Position numbers and translations under genes: made by a program. Below the pieces are notes generated by a model. That model did no database searches. It saw only the letters and a program-made list of their open reading frames with translations, and was not told the DNA's origin. From Clostridium sp. 'White wine YQ' (GTDB taxonomy: Bacteria; Bacillota; Clostridia; Clostridiales; Clostridiaceae): a stretch of 64,000 nt of DNA. How positions within the stretch are numbered: position 1 is the first letter of the stretch; the number at the start of each line of letters is the position of its first letter. The stretch covers positions 62,001 to 126,000 of the forward strand of contig NZ_JAQYUU010000003.1 in NCBI RefSeq assembly GCF_028728205.1, given 5' to 3'. This document shows positions 8,193-17,437 of the stretch, one piece after another.

Positions 8193-8753
8193 TTATTTAA
8201 CAGAATCCACTATTGAAGTAAAAATATTTTCATAACTTTCTTTATAGTCATTTGAATTAACTTTGAAGGCTATTTTAGCTATCTTCTCTTCATCTAGTCT
8301 GATATAATAAATCCTATTTATATATTTATTAGATTTATTATCTATGGTTTCGAAGGAAACCTTACTTCCTCGATATTTCTTATCTTTTAATTGCTCCTTC
8401 TCATAATCTTTTATTTCATCCTTTATGTATTTCTTATCAAATTCAATTAACTTTTCTTCATCTTCAGTATAGTTAATCAATTGAATATATCCGTATATTC
8501 CTAATTTACTATCAGAGAAATTATTATTATATAAGATATAATTCCCAGGGAAGCTTTGAGTAGTAGTACTCCATTCTTGTGGTAGTAAAAATTTAACTTC
8601 TTCATCCTTTGAAGAATACTCTTTAAAAGTAGAAATATTATTATTCATGAGCGCAATCATCTTGAATTTCTCATCAAATATTCCCTGTCCTACAAAAAGC
8701 AAACCCATCAAAAATAATAACATAACTGTTATTGCTAATTGTTTTTTATTCAT
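8193..8753 (-). CDS. Membrane-anchored protein, PsbP-like fold possible
   Basis: A 186-residue protein with one N-terminal membrane segment (residues 5-22) and an extracytoplasmic domain. Around residues 50-120 it has an E-V-K-F-LLP-EW motif followed by a YILYNN region and a late INRIYYIRLD segment, which resembles the PsbP-like proteins of Firmicutes; that is inference from pattern only. GGGGGA precedes the ATG at 8753, favoured over the ATG four codons upstream, which lacks a binding site. Transcribed toward lgt with a weak terminator between them. Confidence 0.6.
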   Translation of the reverse strand: MNKKQLAITVMLLFLMGLLFVGQGIFDEKFKMIALMNNNISTFKEYSSKDEEVKFLLPQEWSTTTQSFPGNYILYNNNFSDSKLGIYGYIQLINYTEDEEKLIEFDKKYIKDEIKDYEKEQLKDKKYRGSKVSFETIDNKSNKYINRIYYIRLDEEKIAKIAFKVNSNDYKESYENIFTSIVDSVK

Positions 8754-8890
8754 AAAGTCCCCCATTTTTTCTATTAGTATTACTATTATTTATACTATTG
8801 ATGTTTACCTATTATTCTCTTTATGAATCTAAAATCAAATTACATAATAACCCTTATTCTCTTAATATTCTTATTCTTTATATAAAATAA

Positions 8891-8912
8891 AAAAAGAGGC
8901 AAGCCTCTTTTT
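8891..8912 (-). terminator. Terminator of the 413-aa coat-like gene
   Basis: Perfect arms AAAAAGAGGC and GCCTCTTTTT with a 2-base loop, then an extended T-run on the minus strand. Confidence 0.85.
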
Positions 8913-8933
8913 CTAAATAATAAATATTTTACT

Positions 8934-10175
8934 TTAATTTTCTGTTGGAATAACAATAACAGAATTTCTGAAATCATAAAACATTAACCAATAGCCTAAA
9001 TCCTTACCTAATGTTTCATCTTCCATCCAGGTTACAAAGCCTGTTTTACCACCATATGGTTGATCACTCTTATCTTTCTTACCAGGTATTCCGTAAATTA
9101 TATATTGCATCTTTCCTTTTTTATTGCACTTATATCCAATATTATAATGTCCATATTTTTTGAAATATGGATAATAATTAATCATAGGATAATATATTAC
9201 TGTATACTTATTATAGTCTGTAATATTGGTCATATCATCTAGACTAGCTATATATACTTTGTACCATTTTGTATGTTTTATATCCTTCTTCTTATTCTTA
9301 TGCCTATCCATTTCGAAGTCTTCTGCTAGGGATTCAAAAAATTCTCCAACTGTTCCCTGAATTCTAAATTCTTCTTCATAGTTTTGAGCTTCAAGAGATT
9401 CTTCATATTTATCAAAAGGATTTTCTTCTTCTCTTACTTCATTAATCGGCTCTTCAACTACAAATTCATTACTACTTTCTTTTACCTCTTCTTCCTGTAT
9501 AATTGGACTTTCTTCTCTTGTCTCTTCTTCATTTACTACTTTGACTTCTTCTACTTCTTCAACATTTTTGCTTTCCTCAGAAATAGGTAATGTTTCTTCT
9601 TCCCTCATATCACCAGCTTCAACTTTTTCTGGAGCAACTTTTTCTTGAGTCACATTTTCTGGAGCTGATTTAACTTCTTCAACGACCTTAACTTGTTCAA
9701 CATCTTTTATTCTATTTTCTAATTTTACTTCCTCTACACCTTGTGCTCTTGTTATTTTATAATCTTTCCATTTATCTTTTGGTTGTTCCCCACTCATAAA
9801 TCCGGTAATTAGAAACATTTTCTTGCCATCTGAATCTTTATATATAGCAGCTCCTGATACTTTATCGTAACTGATTCCTACTCCCCCTATGTTATCTGCT
9901 AAGTATTCTGTAGAAACCTCTACCTTACCTATGTCTGTTATGTTCACTTCACCTAAATTTATTATCTGCTTATTATCCTTCTTACCTGAAATTAGTACCA
10001 TATAATGTTTATGTCCATCTTTTTTAATATTCTGAGCATAAAAAGATATCTTGCACCTTTCATCTTTAGCTTCTATCTTCGCATAACCAGAAAGAGGCTT
10101 ATCTTCTGCTATTGAATGTCCTTTTTCGTCTTCTTGTAGAATTATAAAACTTCTATATAATTTTCCATGTGCCAA
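8934..10175 (-). CDS. Uncharacterised two-domain protein with long acidic linker
   Basis: A 413-residue protein starting at TTG behind GGAGGG. Residues 1-145 form a beta-rich domain, residues 150-270 are a very low-complexity Glu/Val/Lys linker, and residues 300-413 form an aromatic-rich domain containing HYNIGYKC, IIYGIPGKKDKSDQPYGGKTGF and GYWLMFYD. The same end domain is common in clostridial proteins of unknown function. No signal peptide is visible. A spore-surface or scaffold role is a guess; nothing adjacent supports it directly. Confidence 0.75.
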   Translation of the reverse strand: MAHGKLYRSFIILQEDEKGHSIAEDKPLSGYAKIEAKDERCKISFYAQNIKKDGHKHYMVLISGKKDNKQIINLGEVNITDIGKVEVSTEYLADNIGGVGISYDKVSGAAIYKDSDGKKMFLITGFMSGEQPKDKWKDYKITRAQGVEEVKLENRIKDVEQVKVVEEVKSAPENVTQEKVAPEKVEAGDMREEETLPISEESKNVEEVEEVKVVNEEETREESPIIQEEEVKESSNEFVVEEPINEVREEENPFDKYEESLEAQNYEEEFRIQGTVGEFFESLAEDFEMDRHKNKKKDIKHTKWYKVYIASLDDMTNITDYNKYTVIYYPMINYYPYFKKYGHYNIGYKCNKKGKMQYIIYGIPGKKDKSDQPYGGKTGFVTWMEDETLGKDLGYWLMFYDFRNSVIVIPTEN

Positions 10176-10317
10176 CTAAGGGTCCCTCCACTATATTTAT
10201 TCGTTACATTATATGTTTAAATAGTTTAAATATGTTCAAAGATTTTAAAAGTTCTGTACCTGGCATACATAATGTACTAAAATACTATTATATTAATAGT
10301 TTATAGGGGGGCCTTTT

Positions 10318-10806
10318 ATGAATAATGATTTCACTATCCGTGCTGCAAAAGAAGAAGATATACCTAGCATTTTAGGATTTATAAAAGAATTAGCCGAATA
10401 TGAAAATCTACTTGATCAGGTAGTTGCTACTGAGGAAATCTTAAAAGAATGGTTATTTAATAAAAAATCTGCCGAAGTTCTAATTGGGGAATTAGACGGA
10501 GAATCTGTTGGATATGCGCTTTTCTTCCATAGCTTCTCTACATTTCTTGGTCGTGCAGGCATATACTTAGAAGACTTATATATTAGGCCAAACCAACGTG
10601 GAAAAGGCTTTGGTAAAGACTTATTAACCTACTTAGCAAACTTAGCATTAGAAAGAGGCTGCGGAAGATTAGAATGGTCTTGTCTAGATTGGAATGAGCC
10701 ATCTATAAAGTTTTACAAAAGTCTTGGAGCAAAACCTCTTGAAGATTGGACTATGTATAGAGTTGACGGAGATGCTCTAAAAAATTTGGCCACAAATAAA
10801 ATATAA
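10318..10806 (+). CDS. GNAT acetyltransferase, SSAT-like (diamine/thialysine) subgroup
   Basis: A 162-residue acetyl-CoA-dependent N-acetyltransferase. The acetyl-CoA site is RPNQRGKGFGKDLL (residues 93-106), followed by the helix and the LDWNEPSIKFYKSLGA motif that is typical of the spermidine/spermine and thialysine acetyltransferase subgroup, with YLEDLYIRP just before. The substrate is likely a small amine, but this is inferred from subgroup resemblance. GGGGGG precedes the ATG; single gene with its own terminator. Confidence 0.88.
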   Translation: MNNDFTIRAAKEEDIPSILGFIKELAEYENLLDQVVATEEILKEWLFNKKSAEVLIGELDGESVGYALFFHSFSTFLGRAGIYLEDLYIRPNQRGKGFGKDLLTYLANLALERGCGRLEWSCLDWNEPSIKFYKSLGAKPLEDWTMYRVDGDALKNLATNKI

Positions 10807-10810
10807 AATA

Positions 10811-10836
10811 AAAAAAGAAGCTTTTGCTTCTTTTTT
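10811..10836. terminator. Bidirectional terminator between the GNAT gene and rsmA
   Basis: Arms AAAAAAGAAGC and GCTTCTTTTTT with a 4-base T loop, between converging genes. Confidence 0.85.
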
Positions 10837-10856
10837 AATAATATAAATTAAATTAA

Positions 10857-11699
10857 CTATCCTCTATGTTTTACTATGTAAAGCGAATTTGCTAATTCTC
10901 CAAATTCTTCGATACTTAATGTTTCCCCTCTTCTTTTTTGATCTATACCAGCCTTAAGAAATACTTCTTCTAAATCTTCCTTGCTTAATCCAAAGGATTT
11001 TAGAGCATTCCATAAAGTTTTTCTTCTCATATTAAAGGAGTTTCTTACTATACTAAAAAATAACTCTTTATCTTTTAATTCTGCCCTAGGCTTATCTAAT
11101 TTATCTAATCTAATAACTATTGAATCAACTTTTGGCCTTGGCATAAAAGATGCTGGAGAAACTTTTCTTATTATTTTAGTGTCGCAAAAATATTGAACTA
11201 AAATAGAAATTGCTCCATATTCCTTGCAGTTAGGCTCAGAATTTATTCTTTCTGCAACTTCCTTTTGGATCATTATAGTTAAAGATTTAAAATTATATCC
11301 TTCATTTAAAAGTCTTGCTATTATAGGAGTTGTTACATAGTATGGTAAGTTAGCTACTAATTTAACACTTTTCTCTTCTCCTATTATTTCATTAAAATCT
11401 ACTTTTAAGGCATCTTCATGTACCAATCTAAAATTAGGATTATCCCCCAATTCATCTGTTAATATAGGAATTAACTCAGAATCTAACTCAATTGCTACAA
11501 CCTTCTTTGCTTTTTTTAAAAGCTCTCTAGTTAATGTTCCTACTCCAGGCCCTATCTCTATAACCAAATCATCTGGACCAATCTCTGCCCCTGAAACAAT
11601 ATCTTCTAATACTGAATCATCTATAAGGAAATTTTGTCCTAAACTTTTGGTAAATCTAAAATTATATTTTTTTACTAAATCTTGAGTACTTACATCCAT
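10857..11699 (-). CDS. rsmA: 16S rRNA (adenine(1518)-N6/adenine(1519)-N6) dimethyltransferase
   Basis: KsgA/RsmA dimethylates two adjacent adenines in the 3' hairpin of 16S rRNA during small-subunit maturation, using SAM. The 280-residue protein has the SAM motif [10 protein letters not shown], the acidic loop VVAIELD and the catalytic NLPYYV motif. It follows rnmV by three bases and is translated from the GGAGAG inside the rnmV end. The rnmV-rsmA pairing is conserved across Firmicutes. Confidence 0.97.
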   Translation of the reverse strand: MDVSTQDLVKKYNFRFTKSLGQNFLIDDSVLEDIVSGAEIGPDDLVIEIGPGVGTLTRELLKKAKKVVAIELDSELIPILTDELGDNPNFRLVHEDALKVDFNEIIGEEKSVKLVANLPYYVTTPIIARLLNEGYNFKSLTIMIQKEVAERINSEPNCKEYGAISILVQYFCDTKIIRKVSPASFMPRPKVDSIVIRLDKLDKPRAELKDKELFFSIVRNSFNMRRKTLWNALKSFGLSKEDLEEVFLKAGIDQKRRGETLSIEEFGELANSLYIVKHRG

Positions 11700-11702
11700 A
11701 AA

Positions 11703-12257
11703 TTATTTTTCACTCTCCATAAGTTTTTCTATTTCATTCATAGCTTCTACAAACTCTTCCTTGGTTATTCCATAATTATTTAATCTTGAGATTAATTGAT
11801 TGCTATTACCATAACCTATTCCTAAAGCTTTTCCTAGTAAATGTCTTCTCTCTCTAGCCTTATTGTCCCCAGTTAACTTAAAGAACATCATATCTTCAAT
11901 GGTAAAAAAGTCTCTTTTTTCTATCACTGTAGCCTTTGCTCTATTTAAGGCTTTTAATATAACTTCAGGTGTGGCATTTTCTACTCCAATATCCCCATCC
12001 TTAGTACCTTCATCTCTTCCTATATAAGCATGCTTAATTCCTGGTACTCTTTTAGCTATAATACTTCTAATCTTTTCACCAGCATAATCTGGATCAGTAA
12101 GTACTATTACTCCTTTTCTTTTTTGTGCTTCTTTTATTCTATCTATTACCTTGCTATTTATTCCAAATCCACCTACTGCAATTATTTCAGAGTCTACAGC
12201 TTTTTTAACAGCTGTAACATCATCTCTTCCTTCTACTACGATAACTTCCTTAATCAA
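11703..12257 (-). CDS. rnmV: Ribonuclease M5 (5S rRNA maturation)
   Basis: TOPRIM-domain nuclease that trims precursor 5S rRNA. The TOPRIM motif VVEGRDD is at the N-terminus and the second acidic motif is TDPDYAGEKI. The frame extends to an ATG at 12299, but that part overlaps the upstream terminator hairpin (12290-12311). AGGGAG lies eight bases before a TTG at 12257 that gives the usual 184-residue protein starting just before EVIVVEGRDD, so I chose the TTG. An ATG at 12275 is the alternative. Confidence 0.9.
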   Translation of the reverse strand: MIKEVIVVEGRDDVTAVKKAVDSEIIAVGGFGINSKVIDRIKEAQKRKGVIVLTDPDYAGEKIRSIIAKRVPGIKHAYIGRDEGTKDGDIGVENATPEVILKALNRAKATVIEKRDFFTIEDMMFFKLTGDNKARERRHLLGKALGIGYGNSNQLISRLNNYGITKEEFVEAMNEIEKLMESEK

Positions 12258-12289
12258 TGGAATTTCTCCCTTCATTAAAAATTGAAAAA

Positions 12290-12311
12290 GATGACTCACT
12301 GCTGAGTCACC
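12290..12311 (-). terminator. Terminator of the G5/3D protein gene
   Basis: Nine-bp stem (GGTGACTCA and TGAGTCATC on the minus strand) followed by TTTTT. It lies across the 5' end of the longest rnmV frame, which helps to fix the rnmV start. Some read-through into rnmV-rsmA is likely, since no other promoter is clear. Confidence 0.75.
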
Positions 12312-12319
12312 TCTTCATT

Positions 12320-13345
12320 TTACCACTGTCCTGGATATGCGACAACATATAGATTTACACTTCTTACTCCCCAACTGTAACACTCTCTATTGGAATTCAT
12401 ATAAATATCTATTTTATTATTCTTTATGGCTCCACCAGTATCTTCTGCAATAGCATAGCCGTATCCTTCAACATAAACCTTTGAACCTAAAGGAACTATT
12501 CTTGGATCAACAGCTATTGTACTTATTCCTGATGGATTTCTTCTTGGGGAAGTTCCTGTTGCAGTTGTACCTCCTCCAGTATAGGCACTTGCCATAACGG
12601 AAATTACTTTTTGATAGTAAAGTTTTGTATCTCCACCTCTGGAGAGTGCGATGAAATTCCTAGTACCTTCTGATACTACTTTACTAGTAGGTTCCTTAGT
12701 AACTTTTTCACTAACTGTTTTCCTACTAACTTCTACACCGTCCTCGTAACTTACTCTGACTGTAACTTCCTTTTCTCCTGGAGTTCCTTCCTGAACAGTT
12801 TTTGTAAATCCTTTATCCATACTGTCATCATTTTTAACGATGGTATCAAAGTCTAATATTTTAGTTTCAACTACATCTTTTGTTTGAACTCTTATTATTT
12901 TAAACTTCAACCCTTCTGTTATTGGGGTGTCAGCATCAACACTTAGTTTATCATCGTCACCAAGTTGAATGTTTTCAGCTGCTAACATATCATTAATGTT
13001 ACTTTCGGCAGTTTCAATTTTTTGGTCTTTACCATCTACGGTAACCTCTACTGATACAGCTTTCTTAACAGTTATTACCTCATTGTCATTAAGCATAGTA
13101 TCTAATCCAGGTTCTACCTTATCTTTAGATGATAGAGATATGTTACTGCCTTGTAGCGCCCCTTTAACAGTCCCTGCGTATGTCAATATACTCTGTTCTT
13201 CGCCGTCTATACGAACAATCACTGTCTTTTTCATGTTGTAAATTGTCAGTATTAACATTGATGCTACTATTAAAAACAACACGATTTTTGCCTTAGGACC
13301 GTTAGAAAAAACTCTTTTAGCATTAACCTTGAATTTTTCTACCAT
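12320..13345 (-). CDS. yabE: YabE-like cell-wall protein: DUF348 repeats, G5 and 3D domain
   Basis: A 341-residue exported cell-wall protein related to B. subtilis YabE and actinobacterial Rpf. One membrane segment (about residues 20-38) is followed by two DUF348 repeats (about 43-155), a G5 domain (about 160-235) and a C-terminal 3D domain with the acidic residues AEDTGG and KIDIYM, a lytic-transglycosylase-like fold. It likely acts on peptidoglycan. Order tatD, yabE, rnmV, rsmA matches Bacillus. A perfect sigma-A promoter lies just upstream. Confidence 0.92.
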   Translation of the reverse strand: MVEKFKVNAKRVFSNGPKAKIVLFLIVASMLILTIYNMKKTVIVRIDGEEQSILTYAGTVKGALQGSNISLSSKDKVEPGLDTMLNDNEVITVKKAVSVEVTVDGKDQKIETAESNINDMLAAENIQLGDDDKLSVDADTPITEGLKFKIIRVQTKDVVETKILDFDTIVKNDDSMDKGFTKTVQEGTPGEKEVTVRVSYEDGVEVSRKTVSEKVTKEPTSKVVSEGTRNFIALSRGGDTKLYYQKVISVMASAYTGGGTTATGTSPRRNPSGISTIAVDPRIVPLGSKVYVEGYGYAIAEDTGGAIKNNKIDIYMNSNRECYSWGVRSVNLYVVAYPGQW

Positions 13346-13378
13346 AATATTCCCTCCTTTGGCAAGAGTGTCTTTTGC

Positions 13379-13407
13379 ATTATAAACGAAATTTAAATGC
13401 TTGTCAA
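13379..13407 (-). promoter_or_regulatory. Sigma-A promoter of yabE-like gene
   Basis: Minus-strand TTGACA and TATAAT, both perfect, separated by exactly 17 bases, about 35 bases before the start codon. AAGGAGGG lies between the promoter and the ATG. Confidence 0.9.
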
Positions 13408-13725
13408 ACTTAACATCTCCTGCAATTTGTTGTAACTGTTAAAAATGCAACTTTTGCATAATAAATAATAAATAAGATGATAACTTAATATATCTATAAT
13501 CTAAAACTTCTAACCCACAATTAATCAACTCTCAATTTTAAAGTAACCTAGAAGATAATTTTCAAAAGGGGCTGGCAATCTTGTTAACTTTATTACAAGA
13601 TTTTTTAGATTATATTAAACAGTTACGTAATAGGGAATGTACATTTCTTCAGCCCAAAGCTTGGTTATAGGATCTTCTTTTGTTTGTTTCACCACCAAAA
13701 TAAAACTTGCAAAGATAATTTTACC
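13408..13725. other. Gene-less stretch between yabE promoter and tatD
   Basis: About 320 bases with no credible gene on either strand. It holds the plus-strand hairpin at 13577-13606 and otherwise AT-rich sequence. No obvious tatD terminator on the minus strand was seen. Confidence 0.6.
13577..13606 (+). terminator. Plus-strand terminator-like hairpin in the yabE leader
   Basis: AATCTTGT and ACAAGATT pair and are followed by TTTT on the plus strand only. The nearest genes on both sides are on the minus strand, so any transcript ending here would be antisense to the yabE 5' region. Confidence 0.45.
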
Positions 13726-14508
13726 TTATTTTTCCATATTGAACAACCTGTTAATATTATCATTAAATAGTTTGTTCGCTGATTTGGGGTCAATTTCTTT
13801 GATTTCAGCCAATTTTTCTATAATATACTCAATATAGCTAGACTTATTTCTCTTTCCTCTATAAGGAGTCGGTGCCATATAAGGACAATCTGTTTCAACT
13901 AATATTCTGTCCATAGGTACATCTTTAGCAACCTCTAATATCTTTTTTGCATTCTTAAATGTTACTACTCCTGTAAAGCCAATATAATATCCTAATTTTA
14001 TGCATTCTCTTGCGAATTCTACACTTCCAGAAAAACAATGAATTACTCCTGTAACCTTTGGATATTCTTTTAGTATTTCTAATGTATCTGCATGAGCATC
14101 TCTATCATGAATTACTACAGGTAATCCTAATTCCTCTGCTAAACTCATTTGTTTTCTAAAAACTTCTTTTTGTACTTCCCTAGGTGGATTTTCATCCCAA
14201 TAATAGTCTAAACCTATTTCTCCTATAGCTTTTACTTTAGTATTTTTACTTTTCTCTCTTATTTCTTGAGCTGTATCTTCTGAGAATTCATCGGCATTCT
14301 CTGGATGTATTCCCAACGCACAATAGAAAAAATCATAATTACTTGCTAATACATATGATTTTCTTAGTCCCTTTAAAGATGAACCACAATTCAAAACTGC
14401 AGTTACTCCCTCTTGATGAATTTGTTTTAATACTTCTTCCCTATCCTCATCAAAAGCCTCATCATCATAATGTGCATGAGAATCTATTATGTTATACTTC
14501 TTTTCCAT
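13726..14508 (-). CDS. tatD: TatD family metal-dependent deoxyribonuclease
   Basis: A 260-residue TIM-barrel hydrolase of the TatD family, 3'-5' DNA exonuclease in characterised members. Metal ligands are visible as IDSHAHYDD at the N-terminus, GEIGLDYYW, VIHDRDAH, HCFSG and VETDCPYM. GGGGTG precedes the ATG. It sits in the conserved metG-tatD-yabE neighbourhood, here interrupted by a plus-strand crp-like gene. Confidence 0.95.
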   Translation of the reverse strand: MEKKYNIIDSHAHYDDEAFDEDREEVLKQIHQEGVTAVLNCGSSLKGLRKSYVLASNYDFFYCALGIHPENADEFSEDTAQEIREKSKNTKVKAIGEIGLDYYWDENPPREVQKEVFRKQMSLAEELGLPVVIHDRDAHADTLEILKEYPKVTGVIHCFSGSVEFARECIKLGYYIGFTGVVTFKNAKKILEVAKDVPMDRILVETDCPYMAPTPYRGKRNKSSYIEYIIEKLAEIKEIDPKSANKLFNDNINRLFNMEK

Positions 14509-14654
14509 TCTTTACACCCCACATTTATAGATTATTGCATATTTTTTTAATTTTATTCATATAATAACTAATTACCTATAATTACATTGTTTATTATAGA
14601 TTTACAGTTAAGTAAATTCAACAATCTAAATCAATTAATTTACTGAGTTTATTA

Positions 14655-14712
14655 TTGGAAACTTAATTTATTCTTACATAAATAAGTTATTAGTTAAACT
14701 TAAAACTCTATA
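14655..14712 (+). repeat. Palindromic miniature element, short form (copy A1)
   Basis: Contains GGAAACTTAATTTATTC, TACATAAATAAGTTATTAG and ACTTAAAACTCTATA in order, matching copy D at 24.6 kb. It lacks the central GACATTTTCA hairpin of long copies. The left terminal repeat is eroded. Confidence 0.75.
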
Positions 14713-14747
14713 CAACTATTATTTTCATCTGTACAATAAAGATACAA

Positions 14748-14848
14748 TAAGGTTTTTATAGGAAACTTAATTTATTCTTGTTTAAAAATGTCGGTTTCTA
14801 GACATTTTCAGGCATGAATAAATTATTAGTTGAACTTAAAACCTTATA
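14748..14848 (+). repeat. Palindromic miniature element, long form (copy A2)
   Basis: Ends AAGGTTTTTATAGGAAAC and GAACTTAAAACCTTAT, with a central hairpin (AAAATGTC and GACATTTT) and CAGGCATGAATAA. Very similar to copies B (17.4 kb) and E (31.9 kb). Confidence 0.9.
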
Positions 14849-14878
14849 AGGTTTTTATAGAAAACCTAAAATCCTATA
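14847..14878 (+). repeat. Palindromic miniature element, end-only remnant (copy A3)
   Basis: AAGGTTTTTATAGAAAACC then TAAAATCCTATA, resembling the two fused ends of the element with the middle removed, as in copy C. It abuts copy A2. Confidence 0.5.
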
Positions 14879-14931
14879 CGTTTCTCAGATTATATTATTA
14901 ATTATGCGATAAATATCAAGGAGGTTTTATT

Positions 14932-15612
14932 TTGGATAACTCTATATTACTGGAAGGGCTGAAAGCCTGTAAATTATTTAAATCTTTTTCTGAAGAAGAA
15001 TTAAATTCTCTAGCTACCTCAAAAGAAGCCTTTTTAAAAAGTTATAGTTCTGAAGATATATTATTTATGGAAGGTGAAGAATGTAACCATCTTAGTGTGG
15101 TTGCGGAAGGAACCATAGAAATAGTTAAATTAGACTCTGAAGGCAATATACTTATAGTTTCTACATTAGAAAAAGGAAATGTTTTTGGAGAAAATCTTCT
15201 TTTTGGTGATATGCATTTCTATCCGATGTCAGTAGTATGTAAAAATTCTGCTAAAGTATTTCACATAAGAAAATCTTATGTTGCGACCTTACTGCAAAGA
15301 AATTATGAATTTTTACTTATATTCTTAAAGGTATTATCAAATAAAGCTATGGCTTTAAGCTCAAAATTAAAACAGGTCAGCATGAAATCTCTAAGACAAA
15401 TGATTTGTGATTATATTTTAGATATCTATAATAAAGAAAAGTCTTTAGACATTTGTTTGAACATGTCAAAAAAGGAGTGGGCTGATAAACTAGGCGTTCA
15501 AAGACCTTCCTTATCAAGAGAACTTATGAACATGAAAAAAGATGGCTTAATAGATTATGATCGCAAAAATATTAAAATATTAGATTTAGAAGAAATCGAA
15601 TTTAATAAATAA
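14932..15612 (+). CDS. Crp/Fnr family transcriptional regulator
   Basis: A 226-residue regulator with an N-terminal cyclic-nucleotide-binding-like beta barrel (about 20-135), a dimerisation helix and a C-terminal Crp-type HTH (MSKKEWADKLGVQRPSLSRELMNMKK). It starts at TTG seven bases after AAGGAGG. No Fnr-type four-cysteine N-terminal cluster is present, so it is not an oxygen-sensing Fnr of the usual kind; the ligand is unknown. Three repeat elements lie in its upstream region. Confidence 0.9.
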   Translation: MDNSILLEGLKACKLFKSFSEEELNSLATSKEAFLKSYSSEDILFMEGEECNHLSVVAEGTIEIVKLDSEGNILIVSTLEKGNVFGENLLFGDMHFYPMSVVCKNSAKVFHIRKSYVATLLQRNYEFLLIFLKVLSNKAMALSSKLKQVSMKSLRQMICDYILDIYNKEKSLDICLNMSKKEWADKLGVQRPSLSRELMNMKKDGLIDYDRKNIKILDLEEIEFNK

Positions 15613-15707
15613 TTTTATTTTGACACTTATTTGACACATTAATACTATATATTTAGTATTGTAAAGTTGTTAAAGCATTATTATTTACCCTTATACCATC
15701 ATATTTT

Positions 15708-15766
15708 AAGACTCTTGAATAAATCTTATCCCCCTTTGATCAGATTTTCAAGAGTCTTCTTTTTTT
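15708..15766. terminator. Bidirectional terminator between crp-like gene and second metG
   Basis: Arms AAGACTCTTGAA and TTCAAGAGTCTT around a long loop, followed by TTTTTTT on the plus strand; it also ends the converging metG paralogue. Confidence 0.8.
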
Positions 15767-17393
15767 ACACTTTTTCTTCTTTAAGTTTAATTAGTTCTTC
15801 CGTTGCTTTAATCTTATCTATTCTCTCAAAAAGTACTGAAACCTCTCCAACCTTTGGTTCTTTGATTTCAATAAAGCTCCATGTAGGAACTTGTATTGAA
15901 AGAAACTTTCTTATTTTTTCACATGAGAAAGGTATAAACGGTTCTAATAAGTTTGAAAGGTTTGCTATTATTTGAACACAAGTATACAGTGTCTTTTCAC
16001 AACTTTTTTTATCTTTCTCAATTTTTATCCATGGTTTTTCATCATCGAAAAATTTATTAGCTTTTCTTATATATGTAAAAATATCTTCTAGCGAACTTCT
16101 AAATTCTCCATCCTCTATTTTCTCTCCTACTTCTACATATAAATCAAAAAATTCCTTTTTCCATTTAGGATTTAATTCACAATTTGAAAGCTTTCCACCA
16201 AAGTTTTTGTGGATAAATACTAATGTTCTGTTAACAAAATTTCCAAAGGCACCTAGAAGTTCTCCATTATTTGAATTTACAAATTCTCTCCAAGAGAAAT
16301 CTGTATTCTTGGTTTCTGGACCGTTAATAGTTAAAGAATATCTTATTGCATCTGGGTCATAATTTTTCACCATATAAGGAAGCCATACTGCCCAATTCTT
16401 TGTCGTAGAGAATTTCTTTCCTTCCAAATTCATATATTCTGAAGATATTATTCTTAAATTAGGCTTTTTAATCCCAAGCCCATTTAAAAGAGCAGGAAAA
16501 ATAACAGTATGGAATGGTATATTGTCTTTTCCGTGGACGAAATAAATTCTTGAATCCTCATCCTGCCAATATTCTACCCAATCTTCCCCTCTATCTTCAC
16601 AAACCTTAATACTTGAAGATAGATATGCCATTACCGCCTCAATCCATACATATATTCTTTTGTCCTCATACCCTTTAAGGGGTACTTCTACTCCCCAGGA
16701 GATATTTCTAGTTACAGCCCTATCTCTAAGCCCTTCATCAAGATATCTTTTAGTAAGCTTTATAGCATTCTCTCTCCAGCCATCTTGCTTAATCCAAAGT
16801 TTTCTTACATCATTCTCAAACTTAGAAAGAGAGAAAAATAGATGATTCACCTCTTTAACCTCTGGTTCTTTTCCACAGGCCTTACACTTTCTATCAATTA
16901 AATCCTCCGGGTCAAGAATCTCAGAACATTCCTCGCATTGATCTCCTCTTGCTGTACCGTGACAATGCGGACAAATGCCCTCTATCAATCTATCAGTTAA
17001 AAATTCTCCACATTCATTGCAATAATACTGAGTAACAGATTTTTCATATATATATCCTTTTTCATAAAGCTCTAATATAAATTTTTTAACTATTTTATGA
17101 TGGTAGGGTGAACTTGTTTTTCCAAATAAATCATAAGAAAATCCTAGTTTTTCAAAACAGTCTTTAAACTCATCATTGTACCTCTCAGATATTATCTCAG
17201 GTGCTACCCCTTCTTCTTTTGCTTTTATGGAGATTGGCGTACCATTACAGTCACTACCTGAAACAAAGATTACTTCATCGCCCATTAATCTATGATATCT
17301 AGCCAGAATATCTCCTGGCATTAAGGAGGATAATCTACCTACGTGTAACGATCCATTAGCATAAGGCCATGCATTTCCAATAACTATCTTCAC
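15765..17393 (-). CDS. Methionyl-tRNA synthetase paralogue with altered KMSKS (KFSTT)
   Basis: A 542-residue class I synthetase of the MetRS family, GTG start behind GGGGGTA. It has the HIGH box as HVGR, four CxxC pairs (two zinc knuckles: CNECGE, CPHCHG, CEECSE, CKACGK) and the KMSKS box as KFSTT. The C-terminal Trbp111-like tRNA-binding domain of the neighbouring MetRS is missing. The double-knuckle, KFS-type arrangement resembles archaeal-type MetRS. It follows the main metG in the same direction with only a palindromic element between them, so the metG T-box may control both. Confidence 0.88.
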   Translation of the reverse strand: MKIVIGNAWPYANGSLHVGRLSSLMPGDILARYHRLMGDEVIFVSGSDCNGTPISIKAKEEGVAPEIISERYNDEFKDCFEKLGFSYDLFGKTSSPYHHKIVKKFILELYEKGYIYEKSVTQYYCNECGEFLTDRLIEGICPHCHGTARGDQCEECSEILDPEDLIDRKCKACGKEPEVKEVNHLFFSLSKFENDVRKLWIKQDGWRENAIKLTKRYLDEGLRDRAVTRNISWGVEVPLKGYEDKRIYVWIEAVMAYLSSSIKVCEDRGEDWVEYWQDEDSRIYFVHGKDNIPFHTVIFPALLNGLGIKKPNLRIISSEYMNLEGKKFSTTKNWAVWLPYMVKNYDPDAIRYSLTINGPETKNTDFSWREFVNSNNGELLGAFGNFVNRTLVFIHKNFGGKLSNCELNPKWKKEFFDLYVEVGEKIEDGEFRSSLEDIFTYIRKANKFFDDEKPWIKIEKDKKSCEKTLYTCVQIIANLSNLLEPFIPFSCEKIRKFLSIQVPTWSFIEIKEPKVGEVSVLFERIDKIKATEELIKLKEEKV

Positions 17394-17437
17394 AATATAC
17401 CCCCTATTTATAAAATCAGAGTTTAGATAATAAAAAG

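Larger units (their letters stand above)
14509..14931. other. Gene-less stretch containing palindromic element cluster
   Basis: About 420 bases between the divergent tatD and Crp/Fnr genes. It contains three copies of the palindromic element family (14655-14712, 14748-14848, 14847-14878). No gene is seen in it. Confidence 0.8.

Noticed and set aside
13637..13837. Plus-strand open frame overlapping the end of tatD
   Set aside because: Antisense to a solid gene, without ribosome binding site or recognisable protein features.
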